The notes: a model not told the origin generated them from the letters alone. Shown: positions 44,982 through 54,459, numbered from the stretch's first letter. The stretch is 64,000 nucleotides of DNA from Pseudopedobacter sp037968815 (GCA_037968815.1 JBBKWF010000019.1:86616-150615), one strand, 5' to 3'. A program made the numbers and translations.

Positions 44982-45836
44982 TTAATTACATACTGCTGTG
45001 CCTTTTCCAGTTCTATCCAATACCCATCGCTTATCAGAAGCGGCATCTGTATTGCTGGTGCTAGCACCTAAATTATTGTTGATTTTTAAGTTGGGAGCAC
45101 TACTGCTTTTCTTGTTAATAGGAAGCTCAGAAAATGCTCTATTAAGCTCGCAACCTTCCATTGAGTTATTTGATATATCTAAGTAAGAAAGTGAATTAGA
45201 GCCTGTGAAATTGATACTACTTAATTTATTTCTACTTGCAAGAATGGTAGTGATTTTATTTGGTGAGGACAATGTTAATGAGTTGATATTATTCTCGAAT
45301 AAACTCAAATGGTTCAAAATCTTATTTTCTGCAAGGTCAAGAGACTCCAAATTGTTAAATGAACAATTCAAAGTTTTAAGTTTTGCATTATTCGTTAAGT
45401 CTATCGCTGTTACTTTATTTTTGTGAAAATTCAGAAAGTCTAAATCTCTATTATTTGTAACATCGAAAGATGTTAAAGAATTCATAGAGCAATCAACAAC
45501 TTTAATCTCTGTTGCGTTAGTTAAGTCAAGTGTTGCTAAAGCCTGTTCTCTACAGTATAAGAACACTAAACCCTCTGCGTAAACTTTAACTACTGCATCT
45601 TTAGCTATTTTACCTGATATAACTGTTGCTTCTGAAATTTTAGCGCTAGCACCTACTTTATAACTTTTCTTTTTATCGTTTCCCCAATCTACCGAAACAG
45701 TTCCTGGGTTTTTTAAAGCAATTCTGAATTCTGTATACCCTTTACCCTCTTTGGTCATTGTAAAAGTTGGTTGACTCTGAGAAAAAGCATTAAAAAATGT
45801 AATCAGAGTTAGTAGTAATAAAATGTTCTTTTTCAT
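44982..45836 (-). CDS. LRR exported protein, paralogue without sorting domain
   Basis: 284 residues. Signal peptide ending FNAFSQ, then PGTVSVDWGNDKKK, the same PKD-like start as the next gene, and leucine-rich repeats (LDLTNATEIKVVDCSMN, IDLTNNAKLKTLNCSFNNL, LSYLDISNNSMEG). Its end (APNLKINNNLGASTSNTD, KRWVLD) matches the middle of its neighbour (VNLKITSNPGALASNTP, KNWNVD), but the protein stops there: no linker and no sorting domain. It is 30 bases upstream of the paralogue. Probably periplasmic or surface-held by another partner; glycan binding is inference. Confidence 0.85.
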   Translation of the reverse strand: MKKNILLLLTLITFFNAFSQSQPTFTMTKEGKGYTEFRIALKNPGTVSVDWGNDKKKSYKVGASAKISEATVISGKIAKDAVVKVYAEGLVFLYCREQALATLDLTNATEIKVVDCSMNSLTSFDVTNNRDLDFLNFHKNKVTAIDLTNNAKLKTLNCSFNNLESLDLAENKILNHLSLFENNINSLTLSSPNKITTILASRNKLSSINFTGSNSLSYLDISNNSMEGCELNRAFSELPINKKSSSAPNLKINNNLGASTSNTDAASDKRWVLDRTGKGTAVCN

Positions 45837-45894
45837 AATTATAATTTATTGTTCATTGTTAATACCTACCCTTTAAATAGGTACTAGTATTAAT

Positions 45895-46788
45895 TTAGTT
45901 AATCGTAATTGTTATTTCTTTTACAACTTCTTTTCTATCTGTAGCTGTTTGATTGTGAGCAACGAAACTTACTGTATAGGTTCCTGGAGTTGAAAAAACG
46001 TAATCTTGTTTGATCGGCATTGTCATAGCCATATTTTTTATTGATACAGCTTTGTCTGGTATTACACGGTTTAAATCAATAGCACCAGATATAGCCCAGT
46101 CTTCATTTTCCATAGCCTTATTAGCTGTAATACTATTGATACTTAACTGATTAGAACTATTAACATACCAACGAAGGTCTTCTAGTATGAAATTCACATT
46201 TTCCCAACCCTCAAGATTTGTCCCTGGATTTACATTATAAGTTGAACCATCAGATAAAATATTTGTGATATTTAATGACCTGATAGAGTTGGTAAAAAGC
46301 TGATTAAGTACATCTTCTGGTTTAGAGCTTACAAAAGCTAGATAAACAGGTTTATCTGTACTGTTATAATCCTTTAAGCTAATATCACCAGACGAAACGA
46401 GTGCTCCTGTAGAAAACACAGCATCGGCAGTAAGGTTGTGCCAAGTTGCACTTTCAACAAATTCTTTTTCGTAATTACCATTGAAATCATTAGAAATAAA
46501 CAATTCCATTTTAGCTAATGAGTTCCCGGTCTTAAGAGACGTGAAGTTCATTATTGGCTCTCCAACTTCAGGTTTCCGGTCGCTGAACTTATATTTAGCA
46601 CCCACTTCTCCAGAGTAGAAATCTACATAATCTGGATTACCTTCAAAATTGAAAGTAACCGTATCATTTGCGTTATATGTAGTTTGATCAACTGTTACAT
46701 CAAAAACGACTGGTTCTACTTCTAATTTATTACAGGCTACTAGTGTGTACAAAAGTACGCTACAATAAATAAATTTAATTTTCATCAT
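45895..46788 (-). CDS. DUF5017 SusE-like lipoprotein
   Basis: 297 residues from the Met at 46788; the frame extends seven codons to 46806, overlapping the susD end, but the signal peptide starts at the Met-Met-Lys here. The lipobox is YTLVAC, followed by NKLEVEPVVFDVTVDQTTYNAND and YVDFYSGEVGAKYKFSDR, typical of DUF5017 proteins next to SusC/SusD pairs. The C-terminal half has a second beta domain ending VSFVAHNQTATDRKEVVKEITITIN. Likely a surface glycan-binding protein of the SusE/SusF kind. Confidence 0.85.
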   Translation of the reverse strand: MMKIKFIYCSVLLYTLVACNKLEVEPVVFDVTVDQTTYNANDTVTFNFEGNPDYVDFYSGEVGAKYKFSDRKPEVGEPIMNFTSLKTGNSLAKMELFISNDFNGNYEKEFVESATWHNLTADAVFSTGALVSSGDISLKDYNSTDKPVYLAFVSSKPEDVLNQLFTNSIRSLNITNILSDGSTYNVNPGTNLEGWENVNFILEDLRWYVNSSNQLSINSITANKAMENEDWAISGAIDLNRVIPDKAVSIKNMAMTMPIKQDYVFSTPGTYTVSFVAHNQTATDRKEVVKEITITIN

Positions 46789-46799
46789 CGAGGTTAATT

Positions 46800-48653
46800 T
46801 TACCACTCAGGGTTTTGTGTTAATAATTTATTAAGGTTTCTCTCATAGCTTGGAATAGGAAGTAGAGCATCTCTATCTGATACATTATCTCCAGCTTGAG
46901 AAGTATACCTTCTATTCGCAGGAGCATTATCTACAACATCTTCGGATGATTTTCTTAGGTTAATAACAAGTTTTTCCCACCGTATAAGATCTTGTCTACG
47001 TAAATTTTCACCTGCAAACTCAAGCATCCTTTCCTTTTGGATAGCCAATTCAAACATTTCTGGTGATGAAATATCCTGCCCCGTCAATTCATGACTTACA
47101 CTTAATGTATTAGACAATTCAGCAGTTGCTATAGCACCACTACCCGTTGGACTTTCAAAGGTTATGGTAGGTTCAGTAGAAAAACCTTGTCCAGCTCTTG
47201 TAATAAGCACATCCGTAACTCTTCCCCCAGAAACAACTGCAACAGCATCGTAATCAATTCCGCCACCACCAGTAATAATGACTTTTGGAGGTATAGCAAG
47301 AAGGTACCCAGAGCCACCATCAGTAATTGATATTTTCTTCAGTATACTTCCATTCAATTTTTTACCGTAAGCTCTTTCTCTTACTAAATTAACAGCAGAT
47401 TTAGCACTTTCCGTAACGCCATTTACTTTGTTTTCTGCTTCAGCATACATTAATAAGACATCTGAATACCTAAGTAATGGGAAGTTTTGTGGAGTATAAG
47501 TTGCGTGTTTAGGTGATGAAAGTTCAAATTCTCGTCTCCATTTCCCAAGATCCATATTATAAATACCTGTGTTACCTTTTCTATCTCTGTTGACATTGTT
47601 AACAGAGGTACCATAACTGTATTGAACACAGGTCCAATTTCTTCGCAAATCTGGAGAATATTTCAAGTAACCTGTACTGGTGGCATCTTGTTCGTAGGAA
47701 TCAAACAACAAACCTGTAGTTTTAATTGCTCCAAGACATTTCCCAATATTAACGTCGTTACAATACGGTCCACTCATTGATCCAATTTGCCCTGTTTCTA
47801 CAAAGGAGCTACCAATTCTATTTCCCCATAACTCTACTTCCCAAATACTTTCTCTAACATCATAGTTATCTTGAGCATAGTTAATAAATACTTGTTCAAA
47901 ACTAGGATTTAGCTGATGTTCTCCTGATTGTATTATTTTTTGGGTGTAGGTAATAACATCTTTATACTTTTCCGTATCATTTAATGGAGCACTTGCCATA
48001 TGAAGATAAACTCTTGCTAAAATTCCTCTTACAGCAGATAAATGGACTTTACCACCGTAACCTAAACTTGTTGCTGTTTGTCCATCAAGTAATATTTCAG
48101 CCTTTTTCATATCTGAGATAATTTGCTCATAAACTATTTTTGAATCAGTACGAGCTATATCTGTGTTGTTAATAGAAGGTGTAGGAACAAGCTGTAAAGG
48201 AACGTCACCATAATGAGTAACTAAAAGAAAATAATAATAAGACCTTAGAAAAAGAGCTTCACCTAGTATTTTCTTCCTTTTCTCCTCGTCCATTGTAGGT
48301 TTATCAATATTTACGATTAAGTTATTAGCTCTTTCAATACCGAAGTATAAGTAGCGCCAAAAATTCGTCAAATATGTATTAGAAGCATCATGCTGGTATG
48401 TATTTAATGATCCAGCAGGTTGTACCCCTGTCATGTATGTTTCATCAGTACCAACGGCTATCTGCATTTGATACCATTTACCGTAAACATATTCTTGACC
48501 TAGTATATCGTAAACACCTGTTAACGCTGTTTCTAATTCTTTCTCGGTATTATAATAACTCTGTGGACTTACAAAGTCTGTAGGTGTTTTTTCTAAAAAT
48601 TCTTTACAGCCTGAAAAGGATATTATAATAAAAAATGCAATAATTTTTTTCAT
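46800..48653 (-). CDS. susD: SusD/RagB outer-membrane glycan-binding lipoprotein
   Basis: 617 residues; lipobox SFSGC (Cys16). N-terminal SusD-like region (FLEKTPTDFVSPQSYYNTEKELETALTGVYD split over two helices), TPR-like core with RSYYYFLLVTHYGDVPL, and a RagB C-terminal part (RYSDVLLMYAEAENKV, LAIQKERMLEFAGENLRRQDLIRW). Between these, about residues 436-512, is an extra beta-rich stretch, ITDGGSGYLLAIPP ... VVITGGGG-type ... TEPTITFESPTGSG, not part of the usual fold. With SusC it captures oligosaccharides on the cell surface. It lies 11 bases after susC. Confidence 0.95.
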   Translation of the reverse strand: MKKIIAFFIIISFSGCKEFLEKTPTDFVSPQSYYNTEKELETALTGVYDILGQEYVYGKWYQMQIAVGTDETYMTGVQPAGSLNTYQHDASNTYLTNFWRYLYFGIERANNLIVNIDKPTMDEEKRKKILGEALFLRSYYYFLLVTHYGDVPLQLVPTPSINNTDIARTDSKIVYEQIISDMKKAEILLDGQTATSLGYGGKVHLSAVRGILARVYLHMASAPLNDTEKYKDVITYTQKIIQSGEHQLNPSFEQVFINYAQDNYDVRESIWEVELWGNRIGSSFVETGQIGSMSGPYCNDVNIGKCLGAIKTTGLLFDSYEQDATSTGYLKYSPDLRRNWTCVQYSYGTSVNNVNRDRKGNTGIYNMDLGKWRREFELSSPKHATYTPQNFPLLRYSDVLLMYAEAENKVNGVTESAKSAVNLVRERAYGKKLNGSILKKISITDGGSGYLLAIPPKVIITGGGGIDYDAVAVVSGGRVTDVLITRAGQGFSTEPTITFESPTGSGAIATAELSNTLSVSHELTGQDISSPEMFELAIQKERMLEFAGENLRRQDLIRWEKLVINLRKSSEDVVDNAPANRRYTSQAGDNVSDRDALLPIPSYERNLNKLLTQNPEW

Positions 48654-48664
48654 ATCAGTTAATC

Positions 48665-51600
48665 TTAAAATGAAGCATTTAATCCTATGGTGATTGTTCT
48701 AGATCTTGGGTAAGCAGACCAATCGAATCCCGGTGTTAATGCAGAGTTTTTCACAGACACTTCTGGGTCTGATCCACTGTAATTAGTTAAAGTATAAAGA
48801 TTTTGTGCGGACATAAACACTCTAGCTTTCTTCACACTTATTGGCTTAAGAAGCTTTGAAGAGAATGTGTATCCAAGTGAAACTGTTTTCAACCTTAAAT
48901 AAGAACCATCTTCAACAATATTAGTATGATAAATACGCGGTGGTACCCCTCCGACTCTTGGTATAGTTGTATCTTGATTATCGGGAGTCCATCTATTTAC
49001 CACACTCGCGTACATATTGAAATTGTACAAGTTGTAAGTGTTTTGCTCAAAATAAAGCTTATTACCGTTTAAAATATCATTACCATATGACCATTGCATG
49101 AATATATTGAGGTCAAAGTTTTTGTATTGAAACTCATTTGAGAACCCTCCAACATGGATAGGATTTCCATCACCTATAATAGTATAGTCACTTGTATTAA
49201 TAGTACCATCGTTATTAAGATCAGAGAATTTCATATCGCCAGGTTGTATTGTGTTTCTAGCCCTACCGTTAATAGGAACTTCGTCTTTTAGTAAATAAGT
49301 CCCATTAGCAAGTTTGTTGAAATCACTATATTGATATAATCGATCGAAAACAGCACCATAAATTACGCCCATTGGTTGGCCTACTGTGGCTATATATGGA
49401 GCAACATTGGTAAAGTCACCTACAAAACTTACAGTTTCTAACCGGTAGTCTTGATCTTTCTGAAGTTTTAGAACCTTATTTCTATTAAAACTTATATTAA
49501 AAGAGCTAGTCCATTTAAAGTTCTTCTTATTTATATTATTACTTTGAAGGCTAAATTCTAACCCACTATTTCTAACGCTTCCTATATTTTGGTAAGAGTA
49601 TAGATACCCAGTAGTGTAAGGCAGTCTTGCATTTAGTAAAAGATCGGTTGTTTTTTTATTATAGTAATCAAATACAAAGCGTAAGCGGTTTCTAAATAGG
49701 TTTAAATCATAACCGAGGTTAAACTGAGCAGTGGTTTCCCATTTCAAATCTGGCACACCAGTACTGGTAAGAAGAGAAGCTCCCTTAGAAGGTGTACTGT
49801 TATTAAATGAGTAATAACTTGGAAATGGAAAAGTAATTCCTGAATAAGTAGCGTATTCGTCTACTCTATTATTACCTGTTGTACCATAACTTACTCTTAA
49901 TTTTGCGTCGGATATCGCTCGCATATTTTTCATGAAAGACTCGTTCTTCATTCTCCAAGCAAAAGCTCCAGCAGGGAAATAACCCCATTTATTAGCGTCT
50001 CTAAATTTGGACGATCCATCCGTTCTGAAACTGAAGGTAAATAAGTATTTCCCGTCATAATCATAATTAGCCCTTGCTAAAAAGGAAGCTAAACTCCATT
50101 CTTTATGATAGGTAGATGGATCTAAAGAAGTACTTAAATCAATACCATCAATGCCTAAATCTTCATCTTCTATGAAACTACTCTTGTATCCAGAAAATGA
50201 AACTTTACTTTCTTGTAGTGTAAAACCAGCAACAGCGTTGAACTTATGTTTTCTGATTTTATTATTGTATATCAGAGTATTCTCGTTAAGCCAGTTCTCA
50301 AATTTTCTTGTATATACTGCTCCTGTACTACCTTTAGATGTAGGGTAGTTTGGGCTTCCAATTTGTGTTTTCGAGTTATAAAATGAACTTGTAGTATAAT
50401 CACTACTAATCATCCCACCTCTCACTTTAAAAGTAAGTTTATTACTTAATTTAAAATCAACATAACCATTAACGCTTCCACTTCTTAATACCCTTTGGTT
50501 AATTTCATTATTAACTGATATTATCGGATTTACACGATAATCTGTAGGTGTTTCTGTAATTACAGCCGGATCAAAGAATTCGTCCAAGAGGTCAATATTA
50601 TCAAATCCTGCAATAGGCCTATAACCTAGAGCGCTATATATCAAACTCATACTTGGTATTCCTCCAGTAGGATCTGAAACAATAGAGCCAGAAGTAGTTG
50701 ACTTAGTATAGCTTGCGTTAATGTAACTTTTAATGTTTTTCTTAAGCTTTTGACTTAAGGTGATTTTCCCTTGAGTTCTTTTATAACCCGAATTAAGGAC
50801 TACGCCTTCAGAGTTGATATTATTTACAAAAACTGAATACTGGGTATTTTGGTCACCTCCTCTGTAAGCTAAATCTGTATTTACAATAGGTGCAGTACGA
50901 TACAGTGCGTCTTGCATATCCACCCCTTCTATGTTTTTATAATCTTCTAAAGTTCTACCGTCAAAATATAACCGAGCAGTAGCTATGGGATTTAGTTCGT
51001 TTTGATATTTAACAAATTCATAAGGAGATAATACATCTAATTTATTAGTGACATTCTGTACACCATAATATGTATTAAATGAAATAACAGGTGCTGATTT
51101 AGCTCCTTTTTTAGTGGTAATAATAATTACTCCATTTGCTCCTCTAGAACCATATATTGAAGTTGCAGATGCATCTTTCAATACTTGAATAGATTCAATA
51201 TCACTAGGAGAAACTGGGCTCTCATTAAATTCCTCTACAGGAAAACCATCAATAACATATAAAGGGGAGTTGTCTTGTGTTAAAGAGTTATTTCCTCTAA
51301 TAGTTATATTATTAACACTACCAGGTTGCCCATCATTTCCCGTTACTTGAACACCAGCTATACGGCCAGCTAAAGCTTGATCAAAGGTTGGAACTGGAGC
51401 TTTTTGTAAATCTTCAATATCGACTATTGCTACCGCACCAGTTAAGTCTGACCTCTTAACTTCACCATAACCAATTACCACTACCTGATTTAAGCTCTCT
51501 GACTGTTCTTTTAAAACAATATTTATAACTCCACCATTTGTCACCTTTTTCTCTAGAGTCTCAAAACCTAAATATGAAAAAGTTAGAATTGAGTTTATCG

Positions 51601-52123
51601 ATGGAACTTCAATTCGATAATTTCCTTCAAGATTAGAAACAACACCTACAGAACTCCCTTTTAATCTTACGCTTACTCCCGGTAAAGACTCTCCTTTAAT
51701 ATCGGTTATTTTCCCTGTTACTGAAATAGCTTTTTGCTGAATAGAGTTACTATGCGGTATTTTTATTTTAGAAATAACAATATTTTTATCAATCACTTTG
51801 TAGGTCAAGCCGTGTTCACCTAAACACTTAGTCATGGCGACATCTATTGATGCATTTGTCAATTTGATTGATGAAATTTGCTGATTTTTAACAGCTCTAG
51901 CCGTGAATAAAATATTATATCCACTCTGTTTTCTTATTTCTTTCAAAACATCTATTAACGAAACATCTTTCTTGTTAATAGATATTTTTTGAGCAAAACT
52001 AGTAGCATGCACATGCATAAAACTGGCTAACAGAAGAACGAAAACTAATTTCATAATCAAAAAAAACTTCAATGATAAGACACTACAGAGCCGGTCGGCG
52101 CACTCTTTAATTTTTTTGTACAT
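48665..52123 (-). CDS. susC: SusC/RagA TonB-dependent receptor with STN domain
   Basis: 1152 residues. After an N-terminal leader and signal helix (MKLVFVLLLASFMHVHATSFAQ split around residue 24-45) comes an STN domain (DVLKEIRKQSGYNILF), which marks receptors that signal to a FecR anti-sigma factor; a carboxypeptidase-regulatory-like domain (GKITDIKGESLPGVSVRLKG); the TonB plug (IGYGEVKRSDLTGAVA, LYVIDGFPVEE, GSRGANGVIIITTKKG); and a 22-strand barrel ending in RSRTITIGLNASF. It imports glycan fragments with SusD. Starting at MYKK gives a long N-terminal leader, common in this subfamily. Confidence 0.96.
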   Translation of the reverse strand: MYKKIKECADRLCSVLSLKFFLIMKLVFVLLLASFMHVHATSFAQKISINKKDVSLIDVLKEIRKQSGYNILFTARAVKNQQISSIKLTNASIDVAMTKCLGEHGLTYKVIDKNIVISKIKIPHSNSIQQKAISVTGKITDIKGESLPGVSVRLKGSSVGVVSNLEGNYRIEVPSINSILTFSYLGFETLEKKVTNGGVINIVLKEQSESLNQVVVIGYGEVKRSDLTGAVAIVDIEDLQKAPVPTFDQALAGRIAGVQVTGNDGQPGSVNNITIRGNNSLTQDNSPLYVIDGFPVEEFNESPVSPSDIESIQVLKDASATSIYGSRGANGVIIITTKKGAKSAPVISFNTYYGVQNVTNKLDVLSPYEFVKYQNELNPIATARLYFDGRTLEDYKNIEGVDMQDALYRTAPIVNTDLAYRGGDQNTQYSVFVNNINSEGVVLNSGYKRTQGKITLSQKLKKNIKSYINASYTKSTTSGSIVSDPTGGIPSMSLIYSALGYRPIAGFDNIDLLDEFFDPAVITETPTDYRVNPIISVNNEINQRVLRSGSVNGYVDFKLSNKLTFKVRGGMISSDYTTSSFYNSKTQIGSPNYPTSKGSTGAVYTRKFENWLNENTLIYNNKIRKHKFNAVAGFTLQESKVSFSGYKSSFIEDEDLGIDGIDLSTSLDPSTYHKEWSLASFLARANYDYDGKYLFTFSFRTDGSSKFRDANKWGYFPAGAFAWRMKNESFMKNMRAISDAKLRVSYGTTGNNRVDEYATYSGITFPFPSYYSFNNSTPSKGASLLTSTGVPDLKWETTAQFNLGYDLNLFRNRLRFVFDYYNKKTTDLLLNARLPYTTGYLYSYQNIGSVRNSGLEFSLQSNNINKKNFKWTSSFNISFNRNKVLKLQKDQDYRLETVSFVGDFTNVAPYIATVGQPMGVIYGAVFDRLYQYSDFNKLANGTYLLKDEVPINGRARNTIQPGDMKFSDLNNDGTINTSDYTIIGDGNPIHVGGFSNEFQYKNFDLNIFMQWSYGNDILNGNKLYFEQNTYNLYNFNMYASVVNRWTPDNQDTTIPRVGGVPPRIYHTNIVEDGSYLRLKTVSLGYTFSSKLLKPISVKKARVFMSAQNLYTLTNYSGSDPEVSVKNSALTPGFDWSAYPRSRTITIGLNASF

Positions 52124-52184
52124 TTGTTTGTTAGGTTTTTAAATTTTAGTTTTTTTCAACAACTTGTTTAAACAACTTTAATAC

Positions 52185-52213
52185 AATCAGGGACGTCGCA
52201 AGCGTTCCTGATT
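52185..52213 (-). terminator. Stem-loop between fecR and susC
   Basis: An 11-bp stem (AATCAGGGACG with CGTTCCTGATT, one G-T pair) and a 7-base loop, 28 bases after the fecR stop, without a clear T tract. It may be an attenuator or RNA-processing element that sets susC level apart from fecR. Confidence 0.5.
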
Positions 52214-52241
52214 ACTTTTAACTGTATTTCTGTGATCTATA

Positions 52242-53429
52242 TTAAGGCATCACAATTACCATTTTCTTTTTCGTCTTGATGTTATCTTCTATCTTAAAGT
52301 GTACTCCACCAGTCAACTCGATTGTTTTTAATAATTTCTCTATACTATCGAATCGGGAAATCGTACCAATAAACATTTCATTCTTAACGTCTTCTTCATA
52401 TTCAACTTTTATATCATACCATCGGGTTATAATTTTCATTACTGTTCTAATATCCTCCCCGTTAAACTTAAAATAGCCATTCTTCCAAGCTAATGCTTCC
52501 TCAATATCTACTTGCTTAACAGTTATATCTGGCAGGGTATTATAAGTAATAGCTTGTGAACCTGGTTTTAACGTAGTCTTATTATCGCTCTTCTTTACCA
52601 TAACAGAACCCTCTATAAGAGTGGTCTTCATAAACTCATCGTCATTGTAAGCACTAATGTTAAAATGTGTACCTAGCACTTTAACCTGAGCATTTTTTGC
52701 TTTTACAAAAAATGGTTTCTTTTTTGATTTTGCTACTTCGAAATAAGCTTCTCCATTCAATTCAACTTCGCGACTATATTGATCAAAATGAGTAGGATAT
52801 TTTAATGAAGACTCGGCATTAAGCCAGACTTTGGTACCATCTGGTAAATTAACCTGATACTGTCCACCCTTAGGGGTACTTATCGTATTATAGCTAAGGG
52901 TTTGTTTATTTTTATAATTGTTCTTAATAGAATAAACAAGTGTCCCATCTGAAGATTTACTTATCCCTACTCCTACATCTTCAACTGATTCTCCATCCTT
53001 AATATCATCAAGAATCACATGATCTCCGTTAGCCAGAGTAAGAACTGCACTTTTCACCTCCTCAGGTGCTAGGTTGCTTCTTTTTATAACAACTTCTTGT
53101 TTTTGATCAAACAAAGAGTTTATGGTAAAATAAAAATAAGTAGCAAAACCGATGGTTAACAACAAAGAAGCTGCTATTAAAGGCCTATATATGCTCCTTA
53201 AGATTGTTTTTTGTTTCTCTTTTTTGTTGATTTTTCTGATGATATTCTGTTCTATATCATTCAGAAGAATAATTTTTTCTTCTTCAGATAAAGAGTCTAA
53301 AATATCTTCCTGACGATCGAAATGGTCGTAATATGTATCTAGGAATTTTCTTTCCTCTACAGACACCTTTTTTCCAACATACTTACGTATGATGGAAACT
53401 AAATCTGATTTTGTACTATACTTTCCCAT
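52242..53429 (-). CDS. FecR-family anti-sigma factor
   Basis: 395 residues. The cytoplasmic N-terminus (about 1-80) has sigma-binding character; one transmembrane helix follows (LIAASLLLTIGFATYFYF, about 87-104); then the periplasmic FecR domain (STPKGGQYQVNLPDGTKVWL, GEAYFEVAKSKKKPFFVKA, VLGTHFNISAYNDD) and a C-terminal DUF4974 region (FNGEDIRTVMKIITRWYDI). It receives the signal from the STN domain of the SusC receptor and releases the ECF sigma factor. It lies 195 bases after the sigma gene. Confidence 0.95.
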   Translation of the reverse strand: MGKYSTKSDLVSIIRKYVGKKVSVEERKFLDTYYDHFDRQEDILDSLSEEEKIILLNDIEQNIIRKINKKEKQKTILRSIYRPLIAASLLLTIGFATYFYFTINSLFDQKQEVVIKRSNLAPEEVKSAVLTLANGDHVILDDIKDGESVEDVGVGISKSSDGTLVYSIKNNYKNKQTLSYNTISTPKGGQYQVNLPDGTKVWLNAESSLKYPTHFDQYSREVELNGEAYFEVAKSKKKPFFVKAKNAQVKVLGTHFNISAYNDDEFMKTTLIEGSVMVKKSDNKTTLKPGSQAITYNTLPDITVKQVDIEEALAWKNGYFKFNGEDIRTVMKIITRWYDIKVEYEEDVKNEMFIGTISRFDSIEKLLKTIELTGGVHFKIEDNIKTKKKMVIVMP

Positions 53430-53624
53430 ATTAAAACTTGAACGTCTTTATTATATGTACCGGAACTTTGAAAAAGTCCCAAAACTTTTTTAAATTAATT
53501 TCATACCAGAAGAAATTCAGCTATTGCATTAGAAATGCTAGAATATTTTTCCTTAAAAAATCATGTTCGAAAAGTGGAAAATTATAATTTTATTCCTCAA
53601 TGAAAAGGAAACTTAACCTGTTTT

Positions 53625-54188
53625 TTAGACAAACAGGAGAATAGTAAGTAACTGGGCTAGACGGAGCCTCAAATCATTATTTGCAGTGTTGAGTTGATTT
53701 TGAACAGTTTTTCTAGAGATATTTAGTTCTTCAGCTATTTGAAGGGTTGATAAACCTTCATTATAATGAAGTAAAAAGATTTCACGCCTTTTCTTTGGAA
53801 GAGCGTCAATCCAGAGTTTTACCAACGCTAATATTTCTTTTTCATGAACTAAATCATCAGTTGCTACTGGAGATGCAATTATATTTTCGAATTGCTCAAC
53901 AAACTCAGAGGTAGAAGGCGACTTCAATACTTGTTTAAAAACTTGAAATTTTACGGCCGTATGTAGGTAAGCGGAGATATTTCTGACATCAACCTCTTTA
54001 TGCCTATCCCATAATGAGGTAAACACAGCCTGAACCACATCCTGACTATGTTCTCTGTTGCGAAGCCTTTTATAGGCAGAATTATAAAGTTCCTGCCAGT
54101 ATTTTCGATAGATCTGCGTAAAAGCTTCTTGACTTCCTGATTTTAGATTTATCAGTAATTCTTCATCTTTTAAGTTAGCTTCAGTCAT
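53625..54188 (-). CDS. ECF sigma-70 family RNA polymerase sigma factor
   Basis: 187 residues. Region 2 is IYRKYWQELYNSAYKRLRN ... DVVQAVFTSLW, region 4 is LPKKRREIFLLHYNEGLSTLQIAEELNISRKTVQ (helix-turn-helix split over two stretches). This is the Bacteroidota FecI-like type paired with FecR. It should activate the susC-to-GH20 genes when the glycan is sensed. Upstream (54189-54675) is a non-coding region with the second copy of the 85-bp repeat and no clear promoter box. Confidence 0.95.
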   Translation of the reverse strand: MTEANLKDEELLINLKSGSQEAFTQIYRKYWQELYNSAYKRLRNREHSQDVVQAVFTSLWDRHKEVDVRNISAYLHTAVKFQVFKQVLKSPSTSEFVEQFENIIASPVATDDLVHEKEILALVKLWIDALPKKRREIFLLHYNEGLSTLQIAEELNISRKTVQNQLNTANNDLRLRLAQLLTILLFV

Positions 54189-54374
54189 TGTTAAATGATA
54201 ATATTTTACTTAAATTCAATATATATGTAAAAAAGATGCTACTATAAGTAAAAACTAGAGCTACTAACTCTATAATAATAGAAAATTTAAGGATTTTTTA
54301 TAAAAAACGTCGTCTGTTAGACAATATCACATAAGGTATGAATTATCTTCAGTTTAATCTAATAGTTTTATACT

Positions 54375-54459
54375 AATTGGTTTTGAAATGCTAAAGTAGG
54401 TGCTAAATTTTATTGATAGTTTGTGGGAATTAGCCAAAACCTCTAACATATTATCATTT
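54375..54459. repeat. 85-bp dispersed repeat, copy B
   Basis: Gap-free match to 33074-33158 (67 of 85 positions by hand). It lies about 190-270 bases upstream of the ECF sigma gene, in the same orientation relative to the downstream minus-strand gene as copy A. On the minus strand it carries TACTTTAG where copy A has TATTTTAG. Nothing else is recognisable in the 487-bp region 54189-54675. Confidence 0.8.

Noticed and set aside
29653..54459. PUL as a recently inserted mobile element flanked by the 85-bp repeats
   Set aside because: No integrase, tRNA or att site is seen, the repeats are only about 79% identical, and copy A lies inside rather than at the edge of the locus.
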